Position numbers and translations under genes: made by a program. A stretch of 64,000 bases of DNA from Salipiger bermudensis. GTDB lineage: Bacteria; Pseudomonadota; Alphaproteobacteria; Rhodobacterales; Rhodobacteraceae. A model generated the notes under the pieces. That model worked only from the letters and a program-made list of their open reading frames with translations, was not told where the DNA came from and did not search any database. Each line of letters opens with the position of its first letter. Positions within the stretch are counted from its first letter, which is position 1. Positions 28,001 through 36,417 of the stretch are shown here, piece after piece. The DNA lies in the NCBI RefSeq assembly GCF_019801965.1, contig NZ_JAHVIA010000003.1:124001-188000 (forward strand), written 5' to 3'.

Positions 28001-28264
28001 ATGCCACAGACGCTGGGAGATCCCGCCCGTCATTTTTGGATGACCCGCAGCGTGGCCCGGGTGATGGGCCTCAATCTGTCGGAGGCCCTGCAGACCGGGC
28101 GGCTCGAACCGGATCAATACGCCGGTATGGTGACCTGCTGCCGCGGCTGCGCGCTGGTCGAGGCCTGCGAGCGCTGGCTCGCGACCCAGACCGGCACCGC
28201 CAGCGCACCGCCACCGGGCTGCTGCAACGGCGTCTTGCTCTGTCAGCTCAAGCGGCCGCATTGA
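28001..28264 (+). CDS. DUF6455 family protein, copy 3
   Basis: An 87-residue DUF6455 paralog: HFWMTRSVARVMGLNLSEA, CRGCALVEACERWL and the doubled cysteine in GCCNGVLLC. It has two additional cysteines (CCRGC and the C-terminal C). The stop overlaps the TTG start of the phosphotransferase gene, so the two are translationally coupled. Divergence among the three copies is high outside the cysteine frame, indicating an old duplication rather than a recent tandem repeat. Confidence 0.86.
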   Translation: MPQTLGDPARHFWMTRSVARVMGLNLSEALQTGRLEPDQYAGMVTCCRGCALVEACERWLATQTGTASAPPPGCCNGVLLCQLKRPH

Positions 28265-28971
28265 GCGCAGGCGACGCGCCGGATCCGGGCGCATGGGGGC
28301 TGCAGGGGGCATTGCAGCCACTCGGTCAGGGTGCGCGCAACACCGTGTTCCGCTGCGGCGCGCATGTGCTGAAGTCGACCGGGCATGGCGAGGCCGCCCT
28401 GCGCTGGCTCGCCCGCCCGCAAGCCGCCGCGCGCGCCGCCGGTTTCCTGGTGCCCGCGCTGCTTCCGACGCGCTCGGGTCGGCTGGCGCATCGCGGCTGG
28501 ACTGCCGAGCCCTACCTGCCGGGCCCCCTTGCCAGCGCCGCGGATCTGGCCAGCCTCGCGCCCCTCATTCGCGCCTTCCACAGCCGCTGCCGAGACCTGC
28601 CCCAGCGCCCCGGTGCGCCCTCGGCGCTGTCCGCCGGGCGGCTGCTCCACCAGATGCCGCAACCGCTCGCCGCGTGCCTCGAACGATGCCTCGCACCGGT
28701 TGCGGGCATGGCAGCCGGCGCCATCCACGGCGACCTCAACGCAGGCAACGTGATCCTGACGGCGGACGGCCCCGCCCTCATCGACTGGGACGAGGCCCGG
28801 CGCGACGCGCTGTGTCTCGATCATCTCGCATTGGGTCAGCCCGGCACGCCGGCGCAGCAGCGCGCGGCACTGGCGTGGGAGATCGCCTGCTGCTGGCGCC
28901 CCGAGCCTGCGCGGGCACGCAGGCTCGCGCGCAGACTTATTCGGAGCGCAGGCCGCGCGCCGATTCCTTGA
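28261..28971 (+). CDS. APH/choline-kinase-like phosphotransferase
   Basis: A 236-residue kinase-like protein of the aminoglycoside phosphotransferase superfamily. The catalytic loop [11 protein letters not shown] and the DFG-equivalent IDWDEA are intact at about residues 157-180; an N-terminal [12 protein letters not shown] glycine loop and LKST lysine are visible. It is shorter than antibiotic kinases and probably acts on a small metabolite. TTG at 28261 overlaps the stop of the third DUF6455 gene. Its 3' end overlaps the NDUFA9-like gene on the other strand by 35 bases. Substrate unknown. Confidence 0.82.
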   Translation: MSAGDAPDPGAWGLQGALQPLGQGARNTVFRCGAHVLKSTGHGEAALRWLARPQAAARAAGFLVPALLPTRSGRLAHRGWTAEPYLPGPLASAADLASLAPLIRAFHSRCRDLPQRPGAPSALSAGRLLHQMPQPLAACLERCLAPVAGMAAGAIHGDLNAGNVILTADGPALIDWDEARRDALCLDHLALGQPGTPAQQRAALAWEIACCWRPEPARARRLARRLIRSAGRAPIP

Positions 28972-29920
28972 TCGCGTCGTACTGCCCCGAGGGGCGGAAG
29001 CGCCACAGGTAGTCGGGCAGCACCGCCTCCAGCGAGGTCGGGGTGATTCCCAGATCCGCGAAGCCCTTGGCGCTTTCCGAGACGACATTGTCGTGACGCA
29101 GCGATTTCACCTGATCGCGGGTGATCTGCGCCGAGAACAGCCCGCCGGTCAGGCGCTGGATCCATTCGAAGGCCCAGCCCATGCCCGAGGCAATGCCGAA
29201 GGGGATGTTCACGATGAAGCGGCGGCGACGGATCACCCCCAGCATCTGGCCGATCAGGTCGCGGAAGCTCTCGGTGTCCGGCCCGCCCAGCTCGTAGATG
29301 CCCGGGGCAGCCTCGCCGGTCACCCCCTTGACCGCGGCCTGCGCCACGTCATCGACATAGACCGGCTGGAATTTCGTGTCGGCCCCGACCAGCGGCAGCA
29401 CCGGCCCCATGCGGCTCATACCGGCGAAGCGGTTGAAGAACTGGTCCTCGGCGCCAAAGATCACCGACGGGCGCAGGATCACGGCGTCCGGCATGTGGCG
29501 CAGCACCGCCGCCTCGCCCTCGCCCTTGGTGCGGGCGTAATCGCTGTTGCTCTCGGCATCGGCGCCGATGGCGGAGAGCTGCACCATGCGCGCCACGCCC
29601 TGCTCGGCGGCGATCCGCGCCACGCGCTCGGCACCCTCGGCCTGGATGGCGTCGAAATTGTTCTTGCCGCGGGCATCGAAGGTGCCGACGCAGTTCACCA
29701 CCGCATCCGCGCCCTGCATGACCATCCGCACCGACTCGTCGTCGCGGATGTTGCACAGCACCGGCTCGACCTGGCCGACGACGCCATAGGGCTTGACGAA
29801 GATCGCCTCGTTGGGGCGGCGCACCGCCACGCGGACCCGCCAGCCGAGCTTGGCCATGCGCCGCGCGATGTAGCGCCCCACGAACCCGGATCCGCCGTAA
29901 ATCGTGACGAGTTTGCTCAT
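28937..29920 (-). CDS. NDUFA9-like NAD(P)-binding protein (complex I associated)
   Basis: A 327-residue atypical extended SDR resembling the complex I subunit NDUFA9. [12 protein letters not shown] at residues 9-20 binds the cofactor; [35 protein letters not shown] and [14 protein letters not shown] are typical blocks. The alphaproteobacterial relatives are the likely source of the mitochondrial subunit. It may associate with NADH dehydrogenase or quinone synthesis. AGGAG precedes the ATG at 29920. It is monocistronic. Confidence 0.9.
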   Translation of the reverse strand: MSKLVTIYGGSGFVGRYIARRMAKLGWRVRVAVRRPNEAIFVKPYGVVGQVEPVLCNIRDDESVRMVMQGADAVVNCVGTFDARGKNNFDAIQAEGAERVARIAAEQGVARMVQLSAIGADAESNSDYARTKGEGEAAVLRHMPDAVILRPSVIFGAEDQFFNRFAGMSRMGPVLPLVGADTKFQPVYVDDVAQAAVKGVTGEAAPGIYELGGPDTESFRDLIGQMLGVIRRRRFIVNIPFGIASGMGWAFEWIQRLTGGLFSAQITRDQVKSLRHDNVVSESAKGFADLGITPTSLEAVLPDYLWRFRPSGQYDAIKESARGLRSE

Positions 29921-30024
29921 TGGCCATGCTCCTGCTGCCAGGGTTTCCAGCCCTGAATACCGGCCCCGGCGGGGCCCGGCAAGGTGCGCGGCAGCGGGAT
30001 GGAAAACAAACCGAAAAAACCTGC

Positions 30025-30053
30025 TTGACGGCGACTGGCAGGACCCTTAAACG
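30025..30053 (+). promoter_or_regulatory. putative sigma70 promoter of tRNA-Leu
   Basis: TTGACG at 30025-30030 and TAAACG at 30048-30053 with a 17-base spacer, about 20 bases before the tRNA's first base. The -35 matches five of six consensus bases; the -10 is weak. Confidence 0.5.
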
Positions 30054-30072
30054 CCCCCCTCATACCACCTGT

Positions 30073-30159
30073 GCCCAGGTGGCGGAATTGGTAGACGCGC
30101 TGGTTTCAGGTACCAGTGGCTTAACGGCCGTGGAGGTTCGAGTCCTCTCCTGGGCACCA
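30073..30159 (+). tRNA. tRNA-Leu (anticodon CAG)
   Basis: An 87-base class II tRNA with genomic CCA. Acceptor stem GCCCAGG pairs with CCTGGGC; discriminator is A30156 and CCA is 30157-30159. The D-arm (GGCGGAATTGGTAGACGC), a CTGGT/ACCAG anticodon stem with loop TTCAGGT, a long variable arm and the GTTCGAGTC T-loop are all present. The anticodon CAG reads the Leu codon CUG, the major leucine codon in this GC-rich genome. Confidence 0.97.
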
Positions 30160-30400
30160 TTACTCCCCTTCGAGTATTGGCATAGTCGCACCTCGCCCCG
30201 AGGGGCCGATACGCTGCCGCCTTGATCCCATCGCGATCCGGCACCAGGGCGGAGCCGCCTTCGCTCGCGGTACAGGGCCACACATCCGCAGATTGAAATG
30301 CGCCGCCGCCTGCGGCTCTGCCCGCCCTCCGCACGGCAGAAACGCCGCTTTTGAACGGCGAGCCCTTGATTTGCGCCCATATCAGGCGCAGCTTTACCCC

Positions 30401-30742
30401 ATGAACAGCCTAACGCCTTTTCCGGGGCCCGGGCGCGCGCAGGACGTCGTCGCCTTCCACCGGACCGAGTTGAACGTCATCCTCTCGCTCTACGGGCGCA
30501 TGGTCGCAGCCGGCGAATGGCGCGATTACGGTATCTCGAGCCTGCGCGACGTCGCCATCTTCTCGGTGTTCCGCCGCACCGCCGAACACCCGCTCTACCG
30601 CATCGAGAAACGCCCCAAGCTGCGCAGCAAGCAGGGGCAGTACGCGGTGATCAGCATGGAAGGCCAGGTGCTCAAGCGCGGACATGACCTGCGCACCGTC
30701 TTGCGGGTGCTCGAGCGCAAGCTGATCCGCGCGGTCGACTAG
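30401..30742 (+). CDS. DUF2794 domain-containing protein
   Basis: A 113-residue DUF2794 protein: VVAFHRTELNVILSLYGRMV, EWRDYGISSLRDVAIFSVFRR, and a C-terminal basic helix VLRVLERKLIRAVD. Alphaproteobacterial proteins of this family have no known function. The start at 30401 is taken because the 36 residues upstream are not conserved in type and lack a ribosome site. It is a single gene, convergent with the DUF599 gene. Confidence 0.92.
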   Translation: MNSLTPFPGPGRAQDVVAFHRTELNVILSLYGRMVAAGEWRDYGISSLRDVAIFSVFRRTAEHPLYRIEKRPKLRSKQGQYAVISMEGQVLKRGHDLRTVLRVLERKLIRAVD

Positions 30743-30752
30743 CCGCGCAGCC

Positions 30753-31454
30753 TCAGCTCTCGGGCTCGCTCTGCAGCAGCACTTCGCGCGACTGCGAGGC
30801 GAACTCGCGGCGCAAAATCATCACCAGCGTGAAGATCGTGGTGGCGAGCAGCGCCTCCGGCCCGATCAGCCAGCCGGTCGAGGCAATGCCGAAATAGACC
30901 GCGCGCAGGCCGCGATTGTAGCTCTTCGCTGCGAAGATGTTGATCTCGGCCGCCTTGGCGGCGCGGGCATAGGCCAGGTCGCTGGGTTCGTTCGGAACCG
31001 AGCCCATCATCACCGAGCAATACCCGAAGAGCCGGTTCGACCAGACGAACTTGAGGAACGCATTGGCGGCGAAGAGCAGCGGCAGCAGCAGCTTCACCTC
31101 CCAGACGAAGACCGGCGCCACCCCGTCTGTCAGATCCCCGGCCACCCCGCGCAGCTGCTCGGTGTTGCCCAAGAGCGCGAAGATGCCGCCGATGGCGATC
31201 ATCGAGGCGGAGGCGAAGAACGCGGTGCTCTGGCGCAGAGAGGCGACGATCTGCGAATCGAAGATGCGCGGCTGCCGAGTGACGAACTGGGCCATCCAGA
31301 TGCGCCGGTAATTGGCCATCAGCCGCGACACCGAGGGCCGCCAGCTCGGCGGGTGCTCGACGAACCACGAGCACAGCAGCCAGCCCAGCACGAGCAGCAG
31401 CGTCCCGATCAGGTCGAGCAGGGTGAAATAGCCGAGTTGGTCGAGCCAGGGCAT
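30753..31454 (-). CDS. DUF599 family membrane protein
   Basis: A 233-residue membrane protein of DUF599. Four hydrophobic helices occur at about 8-28, 78-98, 118-138 and 188-212. Recognisable blocks are IFDSQIVASLRQSTAFFASAS, FAANAFLKFVWSNRLFGYCSV and NRGLRAVYFGIA. Function unknown. It starts three bases after the stop of the HemJ/CopD-like gene, indicating an operon. Confidence 0.92.
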   Translation of the reverse strand: MPWLDQLGYFTLLDLIGTLLLVLGWLLCSWFVEHPPSWRPSVSRLMANYRRIWMAQFVTRQPRIFDSQIVASLRQSTAFFASASMIAIGGIFALLGNTEQLRGVAGDLTDGVAPVFVWEVKLLLPLLFAANAFLKFVWSNRLFGYCSVMMGSVPNEPSDLAYARAAKAAEINIFAAKSYNRGLRAVYFGIASTGWLIGPEALLATTIFTLVMILRREFASQSREVLLQSEPES

Positions 31455-31457
31455 GGA

Positions 31458-31868
31458 TCAGAACGGCTTGACCACGACGACCCAGAGCACGGCAATCACG
31501 CCGACCACGCTGATCTCGTTGAAGATGCGCAGGAACAGGTCGGATTCGCGGAACTCGCCGCGCTTGGCGCGGATCACCAGCTTGCCGGTCCAGACATAAT
31601 GCGCCGCGAGCAGCGCCACCAGCGCCAGCTTGAGGTGGATCCACGGCGCCCAGGACCAGAACTGCGCCAGCACCAGCCCGGTGATCAGCGCGATCACCGC
31701 CAGCCCCGCCGAGAAGCGGTAGAGCCGGATGGTCAGGTCACCCAGCGGGCCGAACTCGCCCAGCCGGTCGTATTCGCGCTTCCAGTAGATCAGCGCGCGC
31801 GGCACCGCGAAGATGGAGGTCATCCAGCCCATCACGCAGAGAAGATGTATGATCTTTACCCAGTCCAT
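31458..31868 (-). CDS. HemJ/CopD-like membrane protein
   Basis: A 136-residue four-helix membrane protein. MDWVKIIHLLCVMGWMTSIFAVPR has the conserved early His (residue 8) and the W-M...PR pattern of HemJ (protoporphyrinogen oxidase, UPF0093) and CopD relatives. IRLYRFSAG and WIHLKLALVALLAAHYVW provide the RLYRF and second His/Lys motifs. True HemJ usually carries LPRLFVYH, where this protein has VPRALIYW, so it may be a divergent CopD-type paralog rather than the heme enzyme. It leads a two-gene unit with DUF599. Confidence 0.75.
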   Translation of the reverse strand: MDWVKIIHLLCVMGWMTSIFAVPRALIYWKREYDRLGEFGPLGDLTIRLYRFSAGLAVIALITGLVLAQFWSWAPWIHLKLALVALLAAHYVWTGKLVIRAKRGEFRESDLFLRIFNEISVVGVIAVLWVVVVKPF

Positions 31869-32003
31869 GCCCCAGTCATGCTACCGTTTGCGCGGCGAAG
31901 GCAAGATGCAGCGGGGGCCTGATCAGGGCGCGTGGGAAAATGTCTGGCGCGTGCGCGGCAAATTGGTTATATCACTTTACCAATTCCAAGGGAGGACCCT
32001 CAG

Positions 32004-33446
32004 ATGCAGATGCCCGAGCCCGATGCCAGGGTGCTGACCCGCAAGGCCGAGATCGTTGCCCGCCTGCGCGAGGTGCTGCCCGCCGATGCGGTGATCGACG
32101 ACGAGGCCGAGACCCGCGCCTACGAGTGCGACGCGCTCACCGCCTATCGCTGCCCGCCGCTCTGCGCCGTGCTGCCGAGCACGACCGAGGAGGTCTCGGC
32201 GGTTCTGAAGATCTGTCACGAGGAGGGCGTTCCGGTGGTGCCGCGCGGCTCGGGGACCTCGCTTGCCGGTGGCGCGCTGCCGACGGCGGATTCGGTGATC
32301 CTGGGCGTGGCGCGGATGAACGAAGTGCTCGAGACCGATTACGACAACCGCTTCATCCGGGTGCAAACCGGGCGCACCAATCTCAGCGTCACCGGTGCCG
32401 TCGAGGAAGAGGATTTCTTCTACGCCCCCGACCCCTCGTCGCAGCTCGCCTGCGCCATCGCCGGCAATATCGCGATGAACTCGGGCGGGGCGCACTGCCT
32501 GAAATACGGCGTCACCACCAACAACCTGCTCGGCGTCACCATGGTCCTGATGGACGGCACGGTGATCGAGCTCGGCGGCGCGCATCTCGACCCCGGCGGG
32601 CTTGACCTGCTGGGGCTGGTCTGCGGATCGGAAGGCCAGCTTGGCGTGGTGACGGAAGCCACGCTGCGCATCCTGCGCAAGCCCGAGGGCGCGCGCCCGG
32701 TGCTGATCGCGTTCAACTCCAACGAGGTGGCGGGGGAGTGCGTCTCGGACATCATCAAGGCCGGCGTGCTGCCGGTGGCGATCGAGTTCATGGACCGGCC
32801 CTGCATCGTCGCCTGCGAGGCCTTTGCCAAAGCGGGCTATCCCGATTGCGAGGCGCTGCTGATCGTCGAGGTCGAGGGCTCGGAAGCGGAGATCGCCGAG
32901 CAGCTCGGGCTGATCACCCAGATCGCCCGCCGTCATGACCCTGTGGAGCTGCGCGAGGCGCGCGATGCCGACGAGGCCGGCCGCATCTGGCTTGGCCGCA
33001 AGAGCGCCTTCGGGGCGATGGGTCAGATCAACGATTACATGTGCCTCGACGGCACCATCCCGGTGTCGTCCCTGCCGCTGGTGCTGCGCCGGATCGGCGA
33101 GCTGTCGCGCGAGGTCGGGCTCGAGGTCGCCAACGTGTTCCACGCCGGCGACGGCAACATGCACCCGCTGATCCTGTTCAACGCCAACCAGCCCGGCGAG
33201 CTGGAGAAATGCGAGGCGCTGGGGGCGGAGATCCTCAAGCTCTGCGTCGAGGTCGGTGGCTGCCTGACCGGCGAGCACGGGGTGGGCATCGAGAAGCGCG
33301 ACCTGATGGACGTGCAGTATGCGCCGGCCGATCTCGAAGCGCAGATGGCGGTGAAGGACGTGTTCGACCCGAACTGGCTGCTGAACCCGGCCAAGGTTTT
33401 CCCGCTGCACGTGTCGGAGACGCGGCGCGCGGTGGCGGCCGAGTAG
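32004..33446 (+). CDS. glcD: glycolate oxidase subunit GlcD (FAD-linked oxidase)
   Basis: A 480-residue FAD-dependent subunit of glycolate oxidase, converting glycolate to glyoxylate. The PCMH-type FAD-binding domain shows VPRGSGTSLAGGALPT at about residues 77-92 and SSQLACAIAGNIAMNSGGAHC. The C-terminal domain ends with HAGDGNMHPLILF and GCLTGEHGVGIEKRD, the FAD and substrate region. The ATG at 32004 follows GGAGGACCCTCAG. It is the first gene of glcD-glcE-(membrane protein)-glcF. Confidence 0.96.
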   Translation: MQMPEPDARVLTRKAEIVARLREVLPADAVIDDEAETRAYECDALTAYRCPPLCAVLPSTTEEVSAVLKICHEEGVPVVPRGSGTSLAGGALPTADSVILGVARMNEVLETDYDNRFIRVQTGRTNLSVTGAVEEEDFFYAPDPSSQLACAIAGNIAMNSGGAHCLKYGVTTNNLLGVTMVLMDGTVIELGGAHLDPGGLDLLGLVCGSEGQLGVVTEATLRILRKPEGARPVLIAFNSNEVAGECVSDIIKAGVLPVAIEFMDRPCIVACEAFAKAGYPDCEALLIVEVEGSEAEIAEQLGLITQIARRHDPVELREARDADEAGRIWLGRKSAFGAMGQINDYMCLDGTIPVSSLPLVLRRIGELSREVGLEVANVFHAGDGNMHPLILFNANQPGELEKCEALGAEILKLCVEVGGCLTGEHGVGIEKRDLMDVQYAPADLEAQMAVKDVFDPNWLLNPAKVFPLHVSETRRAVAAE

Positions 33447-33512
33447 GGGGCGCTGCCCCCGTCCGCGCGGGGCGCGCGGACTCCCCCGAGGTATTTTCGA
33501 ACCAGAGAAGCA
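33446..33512 (+). repeat. double-hairpin intergenic element between glcD and glcE
   Basis: Two hairpins in tandem: GGGGGC-GCT-GCCCCC at 33446-33460, sharing the last base of the glcD stop, and GTCCGCGC-N5-GCGCGGAC at 33461-33481. They are followed by CCCCCGAGGTATTTT and an AG-rich stretch reaching the glcE ribosome site. This resembles a dispersed intergenic element familiar from Rhodobacteraceae genomes. Only one copy is in this window. Confidence 0.6.
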
Positions 33513-33513
33513 C

Positions 33514-34626
33514 ATGAGACCTGAGACAGAGACCGAGCTGGCCGAGATGATCAGAGCCGCGAGCGGCCCGCTGAGGGTGCGCGGCGGCGGCACCCGCGCC
33601 ATCGGGAAGAGCGCCGGGAAGGTGCTGGAGACCGGCGCGCTCTCGGGCATCGTGCTGCACGAGCCGGGCGCGCTGACGCTGGTGGCGAAGGCGGGCACGC
33701 CGGTGGCCGAGATCGAGGCGGCGCTGGAGGCCGAGGGCCAACGGCTGGCCTTCGAGCCGATGGATCATCGCGGACTCTTGGGCACCGAAGGCGCCCCGAC
33801 CATCGGCGGCGTGGCGGCGGCGAATGTCTCGGGGCCGCGCCGGGTGCAGGCCGGGGCCTGCCGGGATTTCATGCTGGGCCTGCGCTTCGTCGATGGCGCC
33901 GGCCGGGTGGTGAGCAATGGCGGCCGGGTGATGAAGAACGTCACCGGCTATGACCTCGTCAAGCTGATGGCGGGGAGCTGGGGCACGCTGGGCGTGATGA
34001 CCGAGATCGCCTTCAAGGTGCTGCCGAAACCGGCGGCGACGGCGACATTGGTGATGGCCGGGCTGAGCCCGGAGGAGGCGGTGCCGGCGCTGTCGCAGGC
34101 GCTTGGCTCGCCCTTCGACGTCAGCGGCGCGGCGCATCTGCCCGAGGGGCCCGGGGGCGGGCCGCTGACGCTGGTGCGGATCGAGGGCTTTGCCGACTCG
34201 GTGGCCTACCGCGCCGGGCGGCTCTCGGAGCTTTTCGCCCGCCACCAGCCACAGGTCGAGACCGATGCGGCGCGCTCTGCCGCGCTGTGGAAAGCGGTGC
34301 GCGACGTGGAGGCGTTTCACGGGAAACCGGGCGATGTCTGGCGGATCTCCTGCACGCCGTCGGAGGCGCCCGCGCTTGCGGCGCGGCTGGGCGCGGAGGC
34401 GCTGGTCTTCGACTGGGGCGGCGGGCTGATCTGGGCGCTGCTGCCCGCGGGCAGCGACGCGCGCAGCCTGCTCGGCGCCGGCTTCCGCGGCCATGCCACG
34501 GCGGTGCGCGGCGGGGGCGATGTCCCGACCTTCCAGCCCGAGCCGGCGCCGGTGGCGGCGCTGAGCGCCGGACTCCGGGCGCGCTTCGACCCCAGGGGCC
34601 TTCTGAACCCCGGGCTGATGGCATGA
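33514..34626 (+). CDS. glcE: glycolate oxidase subunit GlcE (FAD-binding)
   Basis: A 370-residue FAD-binding subunit paralogous to GlcD but lacking its C-terminal active-site motifs. LRVRGGGTRAIGK near the N-terminus, GAPTIGGVAAANVSGPRRVQAG and GRVMKNVTGYDLVKLMAGSWGTLGV are the family's FAD-binding blocks. It pairs with GlcD and GlcF in the membrane-associated oxidase. Its stop overlaps the next gene as ATGA. Confidence 0.95.
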   Translation: MRPETETELAEMIRAASGPLRVRGGGTRAIGKSAGKVLETGALSGIVLHEPGALTLVAKAGTPVAEIEAALEAEGQRLAFEPMDHRGLLGTEGAPTIGGVAAANVSGPRRVQAGACRDFMLGLRFVDGAGRVVSNGGRVMKNVTGYDLVKLMAGSWGTLGVMTEIAFKVLPKPAATATLVMAGLSPEEAVPALSQALGSPFDVSGAAHLPEGPGGGPLTLVRIEGFADSVAYRAGRLSELFARHQPQVETDAARSAALWKAVRDVEAFHGKPGDVWRISCTPSEAPALAARLGAEALVFDWGGGLIWALLPAGSDARSLLGAGFRGHATAVRGGGDVPTFQPEPAPVAALSAGLRARFDPRGLLNPGLMA

Positions 34627-34964
34627 GCCCTTCCGCCTTCATCGCCTTCGCGCTGTGCTTCGTGGCGGGGCCGCTGCTCTTCGCGCTGCTGTTGCGGCTT
34701 GGCGGTGGCCTGACGGCGCTGCTTGCGCTCGCGCTGGCGGTGGTGGCGAGCGCGCTCCTCGCGCTGGTGCTGCAGCCCGTCGCACCGGCCCCATCGCTGG
34801 TGCGGATGTGGCTTGGCTGGGTGTTGGCGGTGACGATGGTGGCGCTAGCCCTGCGCCGCCAGCTGACCGCCGCCGCCCCGCGCCGCGCCATCGCGATCCT
34901 CGGCCTCTGCGCCACTCCCCTTCCCTGGTTCGGGCTCGCCACCGCCCGGATGATGACCTCCTGA
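34623..34964 (+). CDS. small four-helix membrane protein between glcE and glcF
   Basis: A 113-residue highly hydrophobic protein with four predicted helices (about 4-24, 27-50, 61-79 and 88-106) and few charged residues. I recognise no family. It starts inside the glcE stop (ATGA) and ends seven bases before glcF, so it is certainly cotranscribed with the oxidase. A membrane anchor or electron-transfer partner for the glycolate oxidase is a reasonable inference; it has no heme-ligand His pair (no His at all). Confidence 0.75.
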   Translation: MSPSAFIAFALCFVAGPLLFALLLRLGGGLTALLALALAVVASALLALVLQPVAPAPSLVRMWLGWVLAVTMVALALRRQLTAAAPRRAIAILGLCATPLPWFGLATARMMTS

Positions 34965-34971
34965 GAGCCCC

Positions 34972-36330
34972 ATGCAGACCCATTTCACCGACCAGCAGCT
35001 TCAAGACCCCGGCACCGAGCGCGCCAACGAGATCCTGCGCGCCTGCGTGCATTGCGGCTTCTGCACCGCCACCTGCCCGACCTACCAGGTGCTGGGTGAC
35101 GAGCTCGACAGCCCGCGCGGCCGGATCTACCTGATCAAGGACATGCTCGAGAACGAGCGGGTGCCCGACGAGAAGACCGTCAAACATATCGACCGCTGCC
35201 TGAGCTGCCTCGCCTGCATGACCACCTGCCCGTCGGGGGTGCATTACATGCACCTCGTCGATCATGCCCGCGCCTATATCGAGCAGAACTACAAACGCCC
35301 GTGGAGCGACCGCGCGCTGCGCTGGCTGCTGGCGCGGATCATCCCCTACCCGACCCGCTTCCGCGCCGCCCTCCTGGGCGCCAAGATCGGCCGGCCTTTC
35401 GCGCGGCTGATGCCTGACCCGCGCCTGCGCGCCATGCTCGAGATGGCGCCGAAGGTCATCCCGCCGGTCAGCCGCAATGACGACCCGCAGAGCTTTGCCC
35501 CCAAGGCGCCACGCCGCAAGCGGGTCGCGCTGATGACCGGCTGCGCCCAGAAGGCGCTCAACACCGATATCAACGATGCCACCATCCGGCTGCTGACCCG
35601 GCTGGGCTGCGAGGTGGTGGTGGCCAAGGGGGCCGGCTGCTGCGGCGCGCTGACCCATCACATGGGGCGCGAGGATGAGAGCCACGGCTCGGCGGCGCGC
35701 AACATCCGCGCCTGGTGCGCCGAGTTGGAGCGCGACGGGCTCGATGCCATCGTCATCAACACCTCGGGCTGCGGCACCACGGTGAAGGATTACGGCCACA
35801 TGTTCCGCACCGATCCCGCGCTCGCGGCGGATGCCGCGCGGGTCTCCGAGCTGGCCTGTGACATCTCCGAGCTGCTGTCCGAGCTGATGCCGGAGGCCGA
35901 GGTCACCTCGCGCAACCTCGCCAAGGCCGAGATCGCCGGCACCGACATGGCCGAGGCACCCGGCGCCGAGGGCAGCGGGCCGATCCGGGTCGCCTATCAC
36001 GCCGCCTGCTCGCTGCAGCACGGCCAGAAGATCAAGACCCACCCCAAGGCGCTTCTGAAGGGCGCCGGCTTCGAGGTGGTCGAGCCCGCCGACAGCCACC
36101 TCTGCTGCGGCAGCGCCGGCACCTACAACCTCCTGCAGCCCGAGATCTCGGGCCAGCTCAAGGCGCGCAAGGTGCGCACGCTCGAGGCCAAGCAGCCCGA
36201 CATCATCGCCGCCGGCAATATCGGCTGCATGATGCAGATCGGATCCGGCACCGAAGTGCCGGTGGTGCACACCGTGGAGCTGCTCGACTGGGCCACCGGC
36301 GGGCCGAAGCCGAGGTCATTGGCGGAGTGA
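34972..36330 (+). CDS. glcF: glycolate oxidase iron-sulfur subunit GlcF
   Basis: A 452-residue iron-sulfur subunit. Two 4Fe-4S cluster motifs, CVHCGFCTATCP at about residues 24-35 and CLSCLACMTTCP at about 75-86, precede two CCG domains: TGCAQKAL with GAGCCGALTHHMG, and HAACSLQHGQ with HLCCGSAGTYNL. It passes electrons from the GlcD flavin toward the quinone pool. Length is slightly above the Escherichia coli protein. Last gene of the operon. Confidence 0.96.
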   Translation: MQTHFTDQQLQDPGTERANEILRACVHCGFCTATCPTYQVLGDELDSPRGRIYLIKDMLENERVPDEKTVKHIDRCLSCLACMTTCPSGVHYMHLVDHARAYIEQNYKRPWSDRALRWLLARIIPYPTRFRAALLGAKIGRPFARLMPDPRLRAMLEMAPKVIPPVSRNDDPQSFAPKAPRRKRVALMTGCAQKALNTDINDATIRLLTRLGCEVVVAKGAGCCGALTHHMGREDESHGSAARNIRAWCAELERDGLDAIVINTSGCGTTVKDYGHMFRTDPALAADAARVSELACDISELLSELMPEAEVTSRNLAKAEIAGTDMAEAPGAEGSGPIRVAYHAACSLQHGQKIKTHPKALLKGAGFEVVEPADSHLCCGSAGTYNLLQPEISGQLKARKVRTLEAKQPDIIAAGNIGCMMQIGSGTEVPVVHTVELLDWATGGPKPRSLAE

Positions 36331-36417
36331 TGCCGACGCGAGTGCCGGACCCGGTTGCGCCCAATTTTTGACAAAGACCGTCTATACTTCCCGAAACTGT
36401 AAGAAGGGGAAGTATTG

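Noticed and set aside
36368-36388. TTGACA followed by TATACT upstream of the first protease
   Set aside because: Each hexamer is near consensus, but the spacer is only nine bases, so they cannot work as a sigma70 pair.
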